The position numbers and the translations under genes were made by a program. The notes under the pieces are model-generated. The model did not search any database, was not told the origin of the DNA, and saw only the letters and a list, made by a program, of their open reading frames with translations. Shown here one piece after another: positions 27,911-37,181 of a stretch of DNA of 64,000 nt. The first letter of the stretch is position 1. Each line of letters starts with the position of its first letter. The stretch is from Microvirga guangxiensis (lineage in GTDB: Bacteria > Pseudomonadota > Alphaproteobacteria > Rhizobiales > Beijerinckiaceae), in assembly GCF_900102135.1 (NCBI RefSeq), contig NZ_FMVJ01000003.1, positions 1-64,000 of the forward strand, in the 5' to 3' direction.

Positions 27911-29160
27911 GCCGCCAGCAGATCCTTGCCGTCGTGTCCGGCGATAATGGTCGGCACGATTGAGCCCTGCGTCACCCCGCCTGCGAAGCGCACAAGCGTA
28001 AAGCCTTCCGTGCGGCCGACCTGGTTGGCCTCGATCAGCACGTTGCGCGTTGAGCCGACTTCCCCTCTCAGATGCTTCAGCAGTGCCGCTTCGCCCTTCT
28101 CGCGCAAGCGGCGGGCGCGGTCCTTTACGATGTCTCGGGCAACTTGCGGCATGCGCGCTGCAGGCGTGCCGGGACGGGGCGAGAACGGGAAGACGTGGAG
28201 ATGCGTGAGGCTGCACTCGTCGACGATGTCGAGGGAGCGCGAAAACATCTCTTCCGTTTCCGTCGGAAAGCCCGCGATGATGTCGGCGCCGAACACCATG
28301 TCGGGGCGAAGGCGCTTCACCTGCTCGCAGAACGCAATCGCATCGTCGCGCAGGTGCCGGCGTTTCATGCGCTTGAGGATCATGTCATCGCCCGCCTGCA
28401 ATGAGAGATGCAGATGCGGCATCAGGCGGCTTTCATTGGCAATGGCGTCGAGCAGATCGTCGTCCGCTTCCACCGAGTCGATGGAGGAGATGCGCAGGCG
28501 CTCGAGTTCGGGCACATGGCGCAGCAGGCTTTTGACCATCGTGCCGAGCTTAGGCTCGCCGGGGAGGTCCTTGCCATAGCTCGTGATGTCCACACCGGTG
28601 AGCACGACTTCGCGGGAGCCGTGTTCGACGAGCGTGCGCACCTGTTCCACCACCGCGCCCATGGGCACGGAGCGGGAATTGCCGCGGCCATAGGGAATGA
28701 TGCAGAAGGTGCAGCGGTGATCGCAGCCGTTCTGCACTTGCACGAAGGCGCGGGTGCGTCCGCGCATGCCGTCGATGAGATGCACGGCGGTTTCCTTCAC
28801 CGCCATGATGTCGTTGACGAGAACCTTTTCGGAAGCGCCGACCCCGAAATCGCGCATTCCCGCCCAAGTCTCGGCCTTCATCTTCTCGTGGTTGCCGATG
28901 ACCCGTGTCACCTCCGGCATGGAGGCGAAGGTCTCCGGTTCCACCTGAGCGGCGCAGCCCGTTACGATGATCCGCGCATCCGGCTTTTCGCGCGCGATCC
29001 TGCGGATCGACTGGCGCGCCTGGCGCGTGGCCGCGGAGGTGACGGCGCAGGTGTTGACGATAATGACCTCGCCTAAACCCGCGTCCTTCGCGTGGCGCTG
29101 CATGGCCTCCGACTCGTAGATGTTGAGGCGGCAGCCGAAGGTGACGACCTCCACGCTCAT
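27907..29160 (-). CDS. mtaB: tRNA threonylcarbamoyladenosine methylthiotransferase MtaB
   Basis: A 417-residue radical-SAM enzyme that adds a methylthio group to t6A37 of tRNAs. The N-terminal cluster cysteines are in VVTFGCRLN and VNTCAVTSAATRQAR. The radical-SAM cluster is CDHRCTFCIIPYGRG, and a TRAM-like C-terminal region follows. The start at 29160 ([10 protein letters not shown]) shares one base with the dapF stop (TGATG), so the two are coupled. The upstream in-frame extension to 29256 lies inside dapF and is not real. Confidence 0.94.
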   Translation of the reverse strand: MSVEVVTFGCRLNIYESEAMQRHAKDAGLGEVIIVNTCAVTSAATRQARQSIRRIAREKPDARIIVTGCAAQVEPETFASMPEVTRVIGNHEKMKAETWAGMRDFGVGASEKVLVNDIMAVKETAVHLIDGMRGRTRAFVQVQNGCDHRCTFCIIPYGRGNSRSVPMGAVVEQVRTLVEHGSREVVLTGVDITSYGKDLPGEPKLGTMVKSLLRHVPELERLRISSIDSVEADDDLLDAIANESRLMPHLHLSLQAGDDMILKRMKRRHLRDDAIAFCEQVKRLRPDMVFGADIIAGFPTETEEMFSRSLDIVDECSLTHLHVFPFSPRPGTPAARMPQVARDIVKDRARRLREKGEAALLKHLRGEVGSTRNVLIEANQVGRTEGFTLVRFAGGVTQGSIVPTIIAGHDGKDLLAA

Positions 29161-30044
29161 CAGGCCGCTCCGGCGAACAGGGCGGGGACGAAGAAGCCCT
29201 CGTGCTCGAGCTGCGTCTCGCCAGTCATGAGCACGTGGTCGTCGCTCTCGCGCCATTCGATCAGAAGGTCGCCGCCGGGAAGCGAGATCTTCGCCTTGCG
29301 CCCCGTCAGTCCCTTGCGCGCTCCCGCCACGAGAGTGGCGCAGGCAGCGGAGCCGCAGGCGCGGGTGGCTCCCGCTCCGCGCTCCCAGACGCGCAGGACC
29401 ACATGGTCGGGACTCACGACCTCAGCGAAGGAAATGTTGGCCCGCTCCGGGAAAACCGGATCGTGCTCGAATTTCGGGCCGACGGCGGTAAGATCGTAGG
29501 CCTGTGCGTTCTCCACCCAGAAAATCGCATGCGGGTTCCCCATGCCGACGGCGGACGGGCTCTGCAATTCGGGATGTTCCGGGATGTGGGTATCGACTGC
29601 GATGGCGCGGGTGTCCGGATAAGGATCGCGCAGGGGAATCTCGTTCCAGCTCAGGCGCGGAGGGCCCATGTCGACCGTAAAAACCGTGTCGGACACCCGC
29701 GTTACCGGCAGGAGCCCGGCCTTGGTTTCAAGCACCAGACCTTCATGGACCGGGCGGCTCATGATGGGATCGGCCAGCATGGCCCAGGCCACGCAGCGGG
29801 TGCCGTTGCCGCAGGCGCCGGATTCCGTGCCGTCCGTGTTGTAGATGCGCAGGTAAGCGTCCGTTCCGGGGGAGACCGGGTCGTGCAGCACCATCAGCTG
29901 GTCGAAGCGCGAGCGGGAATCGGCCGCGATGGCACGGGCTTCCGCAGAGCTCACCACATGGAGGGAGCCGCGCAGGTCCAGGACGGTGATCTCGTTGCCG
30001 AGACCGTTCATCTTCAGAAAACGATGGTTAGAAAGGGCGCTCAT
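29160..30044 (-). CDS. dapF: Diaminopimelate epimerase
   Basis: A 294-residue enzyme of lysine and peptidoglycan biosynthesis that converts LL- to meso-diaminopimelate. Both catalytic cysteines are present: Cys78 in GACGNGTRC and the second in [19 protein letters not shown] marks the N-terminus. The start at 30044 is chosen for homology; the open frame upstream to 30173 is not family sequence. It is the first gene of the dapF-mtaB operon. Confidence 0.96.
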   Translation of the reverse strand: MSALSNHRFLKMNGLGNEITVLDLRGSLHVVSSAEARAIAADSRSRFDQLMVLHDPVSPGTDAYLRIYNTDGTESGACGNGTRCVAWAMLADPIMSRPVHEGLVLETKAGLLPVTRVSDTVFTVDMGPPRLSWNEIPLRDPYPDTRAIAVDTHIPEHPELQSPSAVGMGNPHAIFWVENAQAYDLTAVGPKFEHDPVFPERANISFAEVVSPDHVVLRVWERGAGATRACGSAACATLVAGARKGLTGRKAKISLPGGDLLIEWRESDDHVLMTGETQLEHEGFFVPALFAGAA

Positions 30045-30205
30045 GAGCCGTATATGGCTGAAAACTTGGAAAATCGCGAGAGGGTGCTTAACCCTGCTTC
30101 GATCCGTCCACCAGAGGAGCGCTCGGACCACCTCGCGGCGGGGCGAAAACCCCCTTATGCTCCCGCTCGTCACCCTCTCGTGATTCGAAGTTTAAGGCAC
30201 TCCCC

Positions 30206-31039
30206 ATGCGGCTGCGCTCCCCCTCTCTCGCCCTCGTGCTTGCCCTCTGCTCAAGTGTGGCCCTGGCACAGACCCCGCCAGCTGCACCCCCCCCTTCCGT
30301 CGCTCCGGCCCCAGCCGCGCCGGCTGCTTCAGAACCTGTTCCCGCGGCTCCTGCGCTTGAGGCCGCGCCTGTCCCGACTCAAACTGAAAGCGCGCCCGCT
30401 CCCTCGTCGACTCCTGCTCCGGCAGCGTCCGCGCCTGCGCCTGAAACCCCCGCTCAGCCCCAGCAGCCCACGACGGCGCAGCCTGCCCCGGTACCGGCTC
30501 CTGCAACGCCTGCTCCGGCTGTGCCCAACCAGCAGACGGCCCGCACGACGCTCTTTCCCAATCCCAGCGACCCGACCGGAGTGGAGGAGGGCGTTCTCGT
30601 CGCCAAGCCCACGGTCGTGTTTGCTGGCATCAGCCCCTGGGACGATGCTTTCAACAACCTGAACAATGCGGTCGCCAAGCTCGATGGCGAGCTCAAAAAA
30701 GCCGGCATCGCGCCCGCGGGCCGTCCGCTCACGATCTTCGTGGATACGGATGACAACGGCTTCAAATATGAGGTGATGATTCCGATCGCGCAGGTGCCGG
30801 ACGGCAAGACCGAGCTGACGCCGGAGATCAAGTTCGGCAAGACGCCGGAGGGCAAGGCCTTCCGCTTCGTGCACAAGGATGCCTATGACGAGATCGACGG
30901 CACCTACGAGACGATCACAGCCTATCTCGACATCAAGGAGATCGTTGCCCAGGATGCCTTCATCGAGGAATACGTGAGCGATTTCACGGATGCTCAGGAC
31001 ACCAATTTCGAGGTGAACATCTACGTTCAGCCGAAGTGA
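30206..31039 (+). CDS. Secreted protein with Pro/Ala-rich linker and GyrI-like (SOUL/Rob effector-type) domain
   Basis: A 277-residue protein. A signal peptide (residues 1-22, ending VALAQ) is followed by a 90-residue Pro/Ala-rich stretch and a C-terminal domain of about 150 residues. The domain contains VFAGISPWDDAFNNLNNAVAKL and ends ...EEYVSDFTDA...FEVNIYVQPK. This layout resembles GyrI-like effector-binding domains, which normally bind small molecules in the cytoplasm; here it would be exported. The ligand is unknown. Its 3' end overlaps the convergent hydrolase gene by 13 bp. Moderate confidence in the fold, low in function. Confidence 0.62.
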   Translation: MRLRSPSLALVLALCSSVALAQTPPAAPPPSVAPAPAAPAASEPVPAAPALEAAPVPTQTESAPAPSSTPAPAASAPAPETPAQPQQPTTAQPAPVPAPATPAPAVPNQQTARTTLFPNPSDPTGVEEGVLVAKPTVVFAGISPWDDAFNNLNNAVAKLDGELKKAGIAPAGRPLTIFVDTDDNGFKYEVMIPIAQVPDGKTELTPEIKFGKTPEGKAFRFVHKDAYDEIDGTYETITAYLDIKEIVAQDAFIEEYVSDFTDAQDTNFEVNIYVQPK

Positions 31040-32100
31040 GGCGAGGCCTCCCAGGTTTCTCCCGGCCGCAACGGCCTGAAAAGCTCCGGTGAAACCTGTG
31101 CCGTCTGCAGTGCCGCCGCCAACTCCTGTGGCGGCTCGTCGACGCCTTCGTTGGTGAGGCGGAACGTACCCCAATGGTGGCCAAGGGCCTGCTGCGGCGC
31201 GACGATGTTGAACACCTTCACCGCATCCTCCGGGTTCATGTGCTGCGGTTCCATGAACCATCGCGGCTCATAAGCGCCGATGGGAAGATGCGCGAGGCGG
31301 ATCGCGCCGAAGCGCTCGCGCACCGCGTGGAAGATCTTGCCGTCGCCGAAACCTGTATCGCCGATGTGGTAGATCGTGCCTTGGGGTGTGGTGAGCACAT
31401 AGGCGCACCAGAGCGCCATGCGCCGGTCGTTAATGCCTCGCGCGGACCAGTGATAGGCGGGCTCCAGATGCACATGGATGCCGTGGCCGATCTCTACCGA
31501 TCCGCCCCAGTCCCGCGTCTCGACGAGGATTTCCGGATGCCCGGCGTTGATCACCGCATCGTTGCCCAGCGGCGCGACGAAGCGCGGCTTATGCTCCCGC
31601 CAGAGACGCCCCAGAGTCTCAATGTCGAGATGGTCGTAATGATTGTGCGTGATCAGCACCGCATGGATCGGTGGCAGGTTCTCGAAGCGGATGCCGGGCG
31701 GGTTGACCCGCTTCGGCCCTGAGAACGAGACCGGGCTCGCCCGTTCCGAAAATACCGGATCGATGAGGATATTGAGACCCGCCACCTGGATCAGGAAGGA
31801 GGCATGGCCGATGAGAGCCGTGCGAAGGCCTGCGACCTCAGCCGGAGGTTTGTCCTGAAAAGGGCTCGGAAAACTCTCCGGCCAGTCCTTCTTGGTTTCG
31901 CCGAGCTGCCAGCGCAGCAATTCGGCAAAGCCCTTGTCCTGCGGCTGGCCCGGGGAGAAGAAGCGCACCCCGTCGAAATGGTCCGTTACGGGACCCTGGT
32001 GATAGCGGTTCGTGGCGCGGGCAGCTTTCACCCAGCCGATGGCGCCTGTAGCGGCGAGGGCAGGGAGGGCAAGTGCTTTGAGAAGGGTGCGGCGGTTCAT
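31027..32100 (-). CDS. MBL-fold metal-dependent hydrolase (UlaG / NAPE-PLD-like), exported
   Basis: A 357-residue metallo-beta-lactamase-fold protein. The zinc motif is THNHYDHLD (His152, His154, Asp156, His157), with further ligands in IGHASFLIQ, the AYHWSARG strand, and HIGDTGFGDG. The N-terminus MNRRTLLKALALPALAATG looks like a twin-arginine or Sec signal. Relatives include N-acyl-phosphatidylethanolamine phospholipase D and RomA-type proteins; the substrate may be a lipid but is not predictable. It is a single gene on the minus strand. Confidence 0.85.
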   Translation of the reverse strand: MNRRTLLKALALPALAATGAIGWVKAARATNRYHQGPVTDHFDGVRFFSPGQPQDKGFAELLRWQLGETKKDWPESFPSPFQDKPPAEVAGLRTALIGHASFLIQVAGLNILIDPVFSERASPVSFSGPKRVNPPGIRFENLPPIHAVLITHNHYDHLDIETLGRLWREHKPRFVAPLGNDAVINAGHPEILVETRDWGGSVEIGHGIHVHLEPAYHWSARGINDRRMALWCAYVLTTPQGTIYHIGDTGFGDGKIFHAVRERFGAIRLAHLPIGAYEPRWFMEPQHMNPEDAVKVFNIVAPQQALGHHWGTFRLTNEGVDEPPQELAAALQTAQVSPELFRPLRPGETWEASPHFG

Positions 32101-32188
32101 CGGGACCTTTCGGGGCAGCAGAGCTTAAGCTGGTGATCGGGGATTCTTCCGGCAAGACCCAGAAAGCTGAGGCTTTTTCGCTCTTTTC

Positions 32189-32217
32189 TTGACTCTGCGC
32201 CTCCATTCCTCTATCGC
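32189..32217 (+). promoter_or_regulatory. Sigma-70-type promoter upstream of the ffh operon
   Basis: TTGACT (32189-32194) and TATCGC (32212-32217) are separated by exactly 17 bp. They lie about 130 bp upstream of the small CxxG protein gene that leads into ffh. A GCGCCC-TC-GGGCGC hairpin follows in the leader at 32299-32312. Confidence 0.45.
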
Positions 32218-32348
32218 CTGACCGCAAATCTGTAGAGCGAGCCCTTATGAGCCGCCGACCAGCCCGAGAGGCTGGAGGTCAACGTCCGACAGCGCGATGC
32301 GCCCTCGGGCGCGCTTCCCTTTGGGTTTCGCGTTGGGAATGGTGACGG

Positions 32349-32564
32349 ATGTCGAAAGACGCATTGCGCATTGAGGACGCGGTCAACGAGACCTGTCCGT
32401 GGTCGGGAAAGCCGATCGCGGCGGATTCGCTCACCCTCTATCGCGGCGAGGTGGTCGGCTTCTGCAATCCCGGCTGCCGCGACAAGTTCGAAGCGGCGGT
32501 CAATCAGTTTGAAAAGGCCATCGCGGATCGCGATGTACCACTCATTGCAAAAGGAATTGAGTGA
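32349..32564 (+). CDS. Small TRASH/YHS-like metal-binding protein
   Basis: A 71-residue protein with Cys-Pro-x2-Gly-Lys-Pro-Ile (CPWSGKPI), an RGEVVGFCNPGCRDKF segment, and a helical tail. The spacing of the cysteines and the aromatic residues resemble TRASH/YHS-type zinc or copper binding domains. It lies two bases upstream of ffh, so it is probably translated from the same message. No role in protein targeting is known for this family; the linkage may be only transcriptional. Confidence 0.65.
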   Translation: MSKDALRIEDAVNETCPWSGKPIAADSLTLYRGEVVGFCNPGCRDKFEAAVNQFEKAIADRDVPLIAKGIE

Positions 32565-32566
32565 AC

Positions 32567-34114
32567 ATGTTCGAAGGCCTTTCCGATAAACTTTCCAACA
32601 TCCTCAACTCGCTGACGCGCCGCGGCGCGCTGACGGAAGAGGATGTGAACGCCGCCCTTCGCGAAGTCCGCCGCGCCCTGCTCGAAGCCGACGTGGCGCT
32701 CGAGGTCGTTCGCTCTTTCACGGACAAGGTGCGCGCCCGCGCGGTCGGCGCCGAGGTCATCAAGTCGGTCTCGCCCGGCCAGCAGGTGGTGAAGATCGTT
32801 CACGACCAGCTCGTGGAGATGCTGGGCTCGGACGCGGAGGTGATCAGCCTCAACGCGGTTCCGCCCGTCGGAATCCTCATGGTCGGTCTGCAGGGCTCGG
32901 GTAAGACGACCACCACCGCCAAGATCGCCAAGCGCCTCACCGACCGCGAGAACCGCAAGGTTCTCATGGCCTCCCTCGACACCCGCCGTCCGGCGGCGAT
33001 GGAGCAGCTCGCGGTGCTGGGCAAGCAGGTGGGCGTGGATACGCTTCCCATCGTGGCGGGCCAGAGCGCGGTGCAGATCGCCCAGCGCGCCATGGAAGCC
33101 GCGCGTCTCGGCGGCTACGACGTGGTGATGCTCGACACGGCGGGCCGCGTGACCGTGGACGAGGCGCTGATGGTGGAGGCTGCCGACGTGCGCGCAGCCA
33201 CCAATCCGCACGAGGTTCTGCTCGTTGCCGACGCGCTCACCGGTCAGGACGCGGTCAACACCGCGCGCGCCTTCGACCAGCGTCTCGGCGTCACCGGCAT
33301 CGTGCTGACCCGTATGGACGGTGATGCGCGCGGCGGCGCCTCGCTCTCGATGCGCGCCGTCACGGGCAAGCCGATCAAGCTCATCGGTACGGGCGAAAAG
33401 GTCGATGCGCTGGAGGAATTCCATCCCTCGCGCGTCGCCAACCGCATCCTCGGCATGGGCGACATCGTCTCGCTGGTCGAAAAGGCCGCCGAGAACTTCG
33501 ACGCCGCGCAGGCCCAGCGCATGGCCGACAAGATGCGCAAGGGCAAGTTCGATCTCGAAGACTTGCGCGATCAGCTCTCCCAGATGGAGAAGCTCGGCGG
33601 ACTTGGCGGCCTGATGGGCATGCTGCCCGGCGTCGCCAAGATGAAGTCCCAGCTCGAGAACGCCAATCTCGACGACAGGATCATCAAGCGCCAGCGCGCC
33701 ATCATCGATTCCATGACCCCCGCCGAGCGCCGCAATCCGGATATCCTCAAGGCATCGCGTAAGAAACGCATCGCCGCCGGTTCCGGCGCGAAGGTCGAGG
33801 AGATCAACAAGCTCCTGAAGATGCACCGCCAGATGGCCGACGTCATGAAGATGATGGGCGGCGGCAAGGGCAAGGGCATGGCGGGCCAGCTCGGCAAGAT
33901 GTTCGGCATCGGCGGTGGTGGCATGCCCCAGCCGACGCCGGAGCAGATCGAAGCGCTGCAGAAGCAGATGGGCGGCAAGCTCCCCGATTTCCCCGGCGGC
34001 GCGGGCGGCGCTTTGCCCCCCATGCCGAAGGGCGTCCCCGGCCTGCCGGGCCTTGGCGGCGGAAAGATTCCCGGGCTGCCTGGAATGGGCTTCCCGTTCG
34101 GGAAGAAGAAGTAA
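32567..34114 (+). CDS. ffh: Signal recognition particle protein Ffh (SRP54)
   Basis: A 515-residue GTPase that binds signal sequences and 4.5S RNA. It has the N domain (residues 1-90), P-loop GLQGSGKTTTTAKIAKRL, DTRRPAAMEQL, MLDTAGRV, and TRMDGDARGG. The Met-rich M domain is from about 325, followed by a Gly/Met/Pro-rich tail. The ATG at 32567 (MFEGLSDKL) is the family start; a GTG two codons upstream is possible. It heads the ffh-rpsP-rimM-trmD-rplS group. No 4.5S RNA gene was recognised in the window. Confidence 0.97.
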   Translation: MFEGLSDKLSNILNSLTRRGALTEEDVNAALREVRRALLEADVALEVVRSFTDKVRARAVGAEVIKSVSPGQQVVKIVHDQLVEMLGSDAEVISLNAVPPVGILMVGLQGSGKTTTTAKIAKRLTDRENRKVLMASLDTRRPAAMEQLAVLGKQVGVDTLPIVAGQSAVQIAQRAMEAARLGGYDVVMLDTAGRVTVDEALMVEAADVRAATNPHEVLLVADALTGQDAVNTARAFDQRLGVTGIVLTRMDGDARGGASLSMRAVTGKPIKLIGTGEKVDALEEFHPSRVANRILGMGDIVSLVEKAAENFDAAQAQRMADKMRKGKFDLEDLRDQLSQMEKLGGLGGLMGMLPGVAKMKSQLENANLDDRIIKRQRAIIDSMTPAERRNPDILKASRKKRIAAGSGAKVEEINKLLKMHRQMADVMKMMGGGKGKGMAGQLGKMFGIGGGGMPQPTPEQIEALQKQMGGKLPDFPGGAGGALPPMPKGVPGLPGLGGGKIPGLPGMGFPFGKKK

Positions 34115-34122
34115 GCAACTAG

Positions 34123-34764
34123 ATGGCGCTTGAAAGTACCATAAGGCTGTCCCCCAGAAGCGAGGCCATACTGGCCTCGCTCGTTGGACGCACTGTGCGT
34201 TTCAACGTTGTAGAGGGGCGAGTCTTTTTGGATTCATGCTTTGATGCTCAAGGTGTCATTATTGAGCATTTCGAGCCTCGGACAAAGTTCAAGCAGCAGA
34301 AATTTCTTTATTTCGGTGCAATTGTTGGCCGTGAAAACCGCCGGAACACTTGGAGCGTGCGTGAATTCAAGTTGTTCCCACGGCTGCCGATAGGAATTTT
34401 CAAGAACTGCTATTTTTGGAAGCCCAAGTTAGGAGCTTACCTCCGCAAGGGCGGTACAGAGGTGGTAGCGACCTCAGGAGGTCTGCATAAGCTGACACGC
34501 ATCGAAGTGTTCTCAGAATTGATTTCACACGATGACAGCGAGGACGAGATCGAGCGCATTTATACCGCCGATGCCGATCGGCGGATCTGCTTCACTTTTG
34601 ACAATGATGAAAGCATCGCGTTCGAAGCCGATGACAGTGGCAATCAGCCATTACTCATCACAACCGGCGAGCAGCGGCCTTTCGACCGCTCGTTCGACAC
34701 TCTGAAATCCCGCCTCGTTCTGAAAGAAACGAACGCGGCAAACCTGACTTCAATTGGACACTAG
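34123..34764 (+). CDS. Hypothetical protein inserted between ffh and rpsP, lower GC
   Basis: A 213-residue protein that I do not recognise. It has no signal peptide or membrane helix. The first 110 residues are basic and aromatic (FKQQKFLYFGAIV, FKLFPRLPIGIFKNCYFWK). The rest is acidic (DDSEDEIERIY, FTFDNDESIAFEAD). By hand count, 34141-34740 is about 52% G+C, clearly below the neighbouring genes, and codon choice is more mixed. It begins 8 bp after ffh and ends 12 bp before rpsP, with no promoter or terminator of its own. It thus looks like a later arrival in a conserved operon. The uninterrupted frame supports a real protein. Confidence 0.7.
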   Translation: MALESTIRLSPRSEAILASLVGRTVRFNVVEGRVFLDSCFDAQGVIIEHFEPRTKFKQQKFLYFGAIVGRENRRNTWSVREFKLFPRLPIGIFKNCYFWKPKLGAYLRKGGTEVVATSGGLHKLTRIEVFSELISHDDSEDEIERIYTADADRRICFTFDNDESIAFEADDSGNQPLLITTGEQRPFDRSFDTLKSRLVLKETNAANLTSIGH

Positions 34765-34776
34765 AAGGAGAAACCC

Positions 34777-35136
34777 ATGTCCCTGAAGATCCGTCTCACC
34801 CGTGGTGGTGCGAAGAAGCGTCCCTACTACCGCATCGTCGTTGCCGACTCGCGCTCCCCGCGCGATGGCCGCTTCATCGAGAAGGTCGGCACCTACGACC
34901 CGATGAAGCCGAAGGATGACGCCACCCGCGTGACCCTCGAAGTCGAGAAGATCCAGGCTTGGCTCGCCAAGGGCGCCCAGCCGACCGACCGCGTTCTGCG
35001 CTTCCTCGATGCTGCCGGCCTCCTGAAGCGTTCGCCGCGCAACAACCCGCAGAAGGCCGTGCCTGGCAAGAAGGCTACGGAGCGCGCAGAGGCCAAGGCT
35101 GCCGCCGCTTCCGCTGGCGAAGGCGAGGCTGCGTAA
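34777..35136 (+). CDS. rpsP: 30S ribosomal protein bS16
   Basis: A 119-residue ribosomal protein with the invariant opening [26 protein letters not shown] (shown here in full only to residue 26), the [12 protein letters not shown] loop, and an Ala/Glu/Lys-rich tail of about 40 residues typical of alphaproteobacteria. A strong AAGGAGA ribosome site lies seven bases before the ATG. It is followed by rimM, with a palindromic repeat in the 164-bp gap. Confidence 0.97.
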   Translation: MSLKIRLTRGGAKKRPYYRIVVADSRSPRDGRFIEKVGTYDPMKPKDDATRVTLEVEKIQAWLAKGAQPTDRVLRFLDAAGLLKRSPRNNPQKAVPGKKATERAEAKAAAASAGEGEAA

Positions 35137-35154
35137 GCACCGTGACAAGGGGGC

Positions 35155-35290
35155 GCAACCCATCCTCCCCTCGAGGGGGAGGGTCGACGCTGCATGAGCA
35201 GCGGCGGGGTGGGGTGGAAACACCCCGTTCTGCAAGGTCGCGCTCCCACCCCACCCCGGACCTGCGGTCCGACACTCCCTCTCAAGAGGC
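35155..35290. repeat. Palindromic repeat element, copy B, between rpsP and rimM
   Basis: It carries CCCCTCGAGGGGGAGGGTCG at the left, an internal GGGGTGGAA and CCACCCCACCCCGGACC, and CTCTCAAGAGG at the right. These strings match copy A inside the pseudouridine synthase gene at 27.5 kb. As RNA it would fold into a large branched hairpin between two co-transcribed genes, which could affect stability or processing of the message. Confidence 0.7.
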
Positions 35291-35300
35291 GGGTAAAAGG

Positions 35301-35858
35301 GTGGAAAAAAACGACCTCGTCCTCGTGGGCGAGTTCGGCCGCTCGCACGGCCTCAAGGGCGAGGTGCGGCTGAAATCCCATACGGGCGATCCGCAGGCGA
35401 TTGTCGGTTACAAACCGCTCATCGCTACGAACGGCAAAACCTACACGCTCAAAAACGTCCGTCAGGCCCCCGGTGGCGAGCCCGATATTCTGATCGCCCT
35501 CGTCGACGGCGTGACCACGCGCGAGGCCTCCGAGGCGCTCAATCGCGTGCAGCTCCATGTGGAGCGCGACAAGCTGCCGCCGCCTGATGACGAAGACGAA
35601 TTCCTGCTTGCCGATCTTATCGGTCTCACCGTTCAAAACGAAGCCGGCGAGACGATCGGCACCATCGTAGCCGTGCCGAACTACGGCAGCGGCGACCTTC
35701 TCGAAATCGCGCCCGCGCAAAAAGGCTCGACCGCGCTTCTGCCGTTCACGAAGGCTTTCGTGCCGGTCGTCGATATTGCGGCTAAGCGCGTGGTCGCTGC
35801 TGTGCCTGACGATTTCTTCGAGATTGCCAAACCCGAACCCGGTGAGGACCGCGCGTGA
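35301..35858 (+). CDS. rimM: Ribosome maturation factor RimM
   Basis: A 185-residue protein that helps assemble the 30S head by binding uS19. It has the N-terminal domain [23 protein letters not shown] and the PRC-barrel domain from about residue 95 ([12 protein letters not shown]...[17 protein letters not shown]). The GTG at 35301, preceded by TAAAAGG, is the only start that fits; an in-frame extension into the upstream repeat is not coding. The trmD start overlaps its stop by four bases. Confidence 0.94.
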   Translation: MEKNDLVLVGEFGRSHGLKGEVRLKSHTGDPQAIVGYKPLIATNGKTYTLKNVRQAPGGEPDILIALVDGVTTREASEALNRVQLHVERDKLPPPDDEDEFLLADLIGLTVQNEAGETIGTIVAVPNYGSGDLLEIAPAQKGSTALLPFTKAFVPVVDIAAKRVVAAVPDDFFEIAKPEPGEDRA

Positions 35859-36538
35859 GTTTTTCCGCTACCATCCTCACGCTCTATCCCGAAATGTTTC
35901 CGGGCCCGCTCGGCATATCGCTCGCAGGTGATGCGCTCTTGCGAGGGGTCTGGTCGTTGGAGGCGAGGAACATCCGCGATCACGGCCTCGGCCGCCATCG
36001 CACCGTGGACGATACGCCCGCGGGCGGCGGTCCTGGCATGGTGCTTCGCTGCGATGTGCTGGGCGCTGCCATCGATGCCGCTGCAACGCCTGACGATCCG
36101 CGCCCAAAACTCCTCATGAGCCCGCGCGGCAAGCCGCTCACCCAAAGCTATGCGCGTGAACTCGCGGCTGGTCCCGGCGTCATCATCGTCTGTGGCCGTT
36201 TCGAGGGCGTGGACGAGCGCGTGATCGAAGCGCGGGGCTTGAAAGAGGTTTCCATCGGCGATTACGTGCTCTCCGGCGGCGAGATGGCGGCGATGATCGT
36301 GCTCGATGCCTGCGTGCGCCTTCTCCCCGGCGTCATGGGCAAGGAAGCCTCCGGCACCGAGGAGAGCTTCGAGGCGAACCGCCTCGAATATCCGCATTAC
36401 ACCCGTCCCCGCGAATGGGAGGGGCGGACGATCCCCGATGTGCTGCTCAACGGCAACCATGCCCATATCGAGCGCTGGCGGCGGGAGGAATCCGAGCGCA
36501 TCACGCGGGAGAGAAGGCCGGATCTGCTGGAGCGGTAG
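35855..36538 (+). CDS. trmD: tRNA (guanine-37-N1)-methyltransferase TrmD
   Basis: A 227-residue SPOUT enzyme that makes m1G37 in tRNA. The knot motifs are present: [41 protein letters not shown], and [14 protein letters not shown]. The C-terminal domain reads [16 protein letters not shown]. It uses a GTG start that overlaps the rimM stop (GTGA). The 188-bp gap to rplS holds an imperfect CATCCCGG...CCGGGTGAC palindrome around 36545-36598. Confidence 0.96.
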   Translation: MSFSATILTLYPEMFPGPLGISLAGDALLRGVWSLEARNIRDHGLGRHRTVDDTPAGGGPGMVLRCDVLGAAIDAAATPDDPRPKLLMSPRGKPLTQSYARELAAGPGVIIVCGRFEGVDERVIEARGLKEVSIGDYVLSGGEMAAMIVLDACVRLLPGVMGKEASGTEESFEANRLEYPHYTRPREWEGRTIPDVLLNGNHAHIERWRREESERITRERRPDLLER

Positions 36539-36726
36539 CCAAGGCATCATCCCGGACGGCAGCGCCGATCCGGGTTCTTCTGCGCAGCCCCGGGTGACAA
36601 TCCGGCTCAGGGCCGCTCGACAATCCCCCCGAACTCCTGTATACGCGCGGCCTCAACTTAAAACAGGACGCCGAAATCCAGCTGGCTTGGGCTTGCCCGA
36701 GACCATGCAACGGCAGGAGTAGAACG

Positions 36727-37110
36727 ATGAACATCATTCAGCAGCTCGAGCAGGAGCAGATTGCCAAGCTCGCCAAGACGATCCCCGACTTCCAGCCCGG
36801 CGACACCGTGATCGTCAACGTGAAGGTGAAGGAAGGCGAGCGTAGCCGCGTCCAGGCCTATGAAGGCGTCTGCATCGCCCGTTCCGGCGGCGGCCTCCAG
36901 GAGAGCTTCACGGTCCGCAAGATTTCCTACGGTGAGGGCGTGGAGCGCGTGTTCCCGATCTACTCGCCGAACATCGATTCCATCAAGGTCGTGCGCCGCG
37001 GTGCCGTCCGTCGCGCCAAGCTGTACTACCTGCGCGACCGTCGCGGTAAGTCGGCCCGTATCGCCGAGCGCACCGAGAAGCGCACTGAGACCCCGGCCGC
37101 TGCCGAGTAA
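36727..37110 (+). CDS. rplS: 50S ribosomal protein bL19
   Basis: A 127-residue ribosomal protein with the family core [34 protein letters not shown] and [21 protein letters not shown], and the [18 protein letters not shown] tail. A CAGGAG ribosome site precedes the ATG. It ends the operon and a strong terminator follows. Confidence 0.97.
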   Translation: MNIIQQLEQEQIAKLAKTIPDFQPGDTVIVNVKVKEGERSRVQAYEGVCIARSGGGLQESFTVRKISYGEGVERVFPIYSPNIDSIKVVRRGAVRRAKLYYLRDRRGKSARIAERTEKRTETPAAAE

Positions 37111-37134
37111 GTCTCCCGTTAAGCAAGTTTCACG

Positions 37135-37162
37135 AAAAGCGCGGCCCGAGAGCCGCGCTTTT
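37135..37162 (+). terminator. Terminator of the ffh-rplS operon
   Basis: An 11-bp stem AAAAGCGCGGC / GCCGCGCTTTT with loop CCGAGA, followed by a T-rich tract (TGTTT), 24 bp after rplS. Confidence 0.88.
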
Positions 37163-37181
37163 TGTTTATGGCGATAAGATC

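Noticed and set aside
34959-35300. N-terminal extension of RimM through the palindromic repeat
   Set aside because: The extension is encoded by the repeat and overlaps rpsP; RimM homology begins right after the GTG at 35301.
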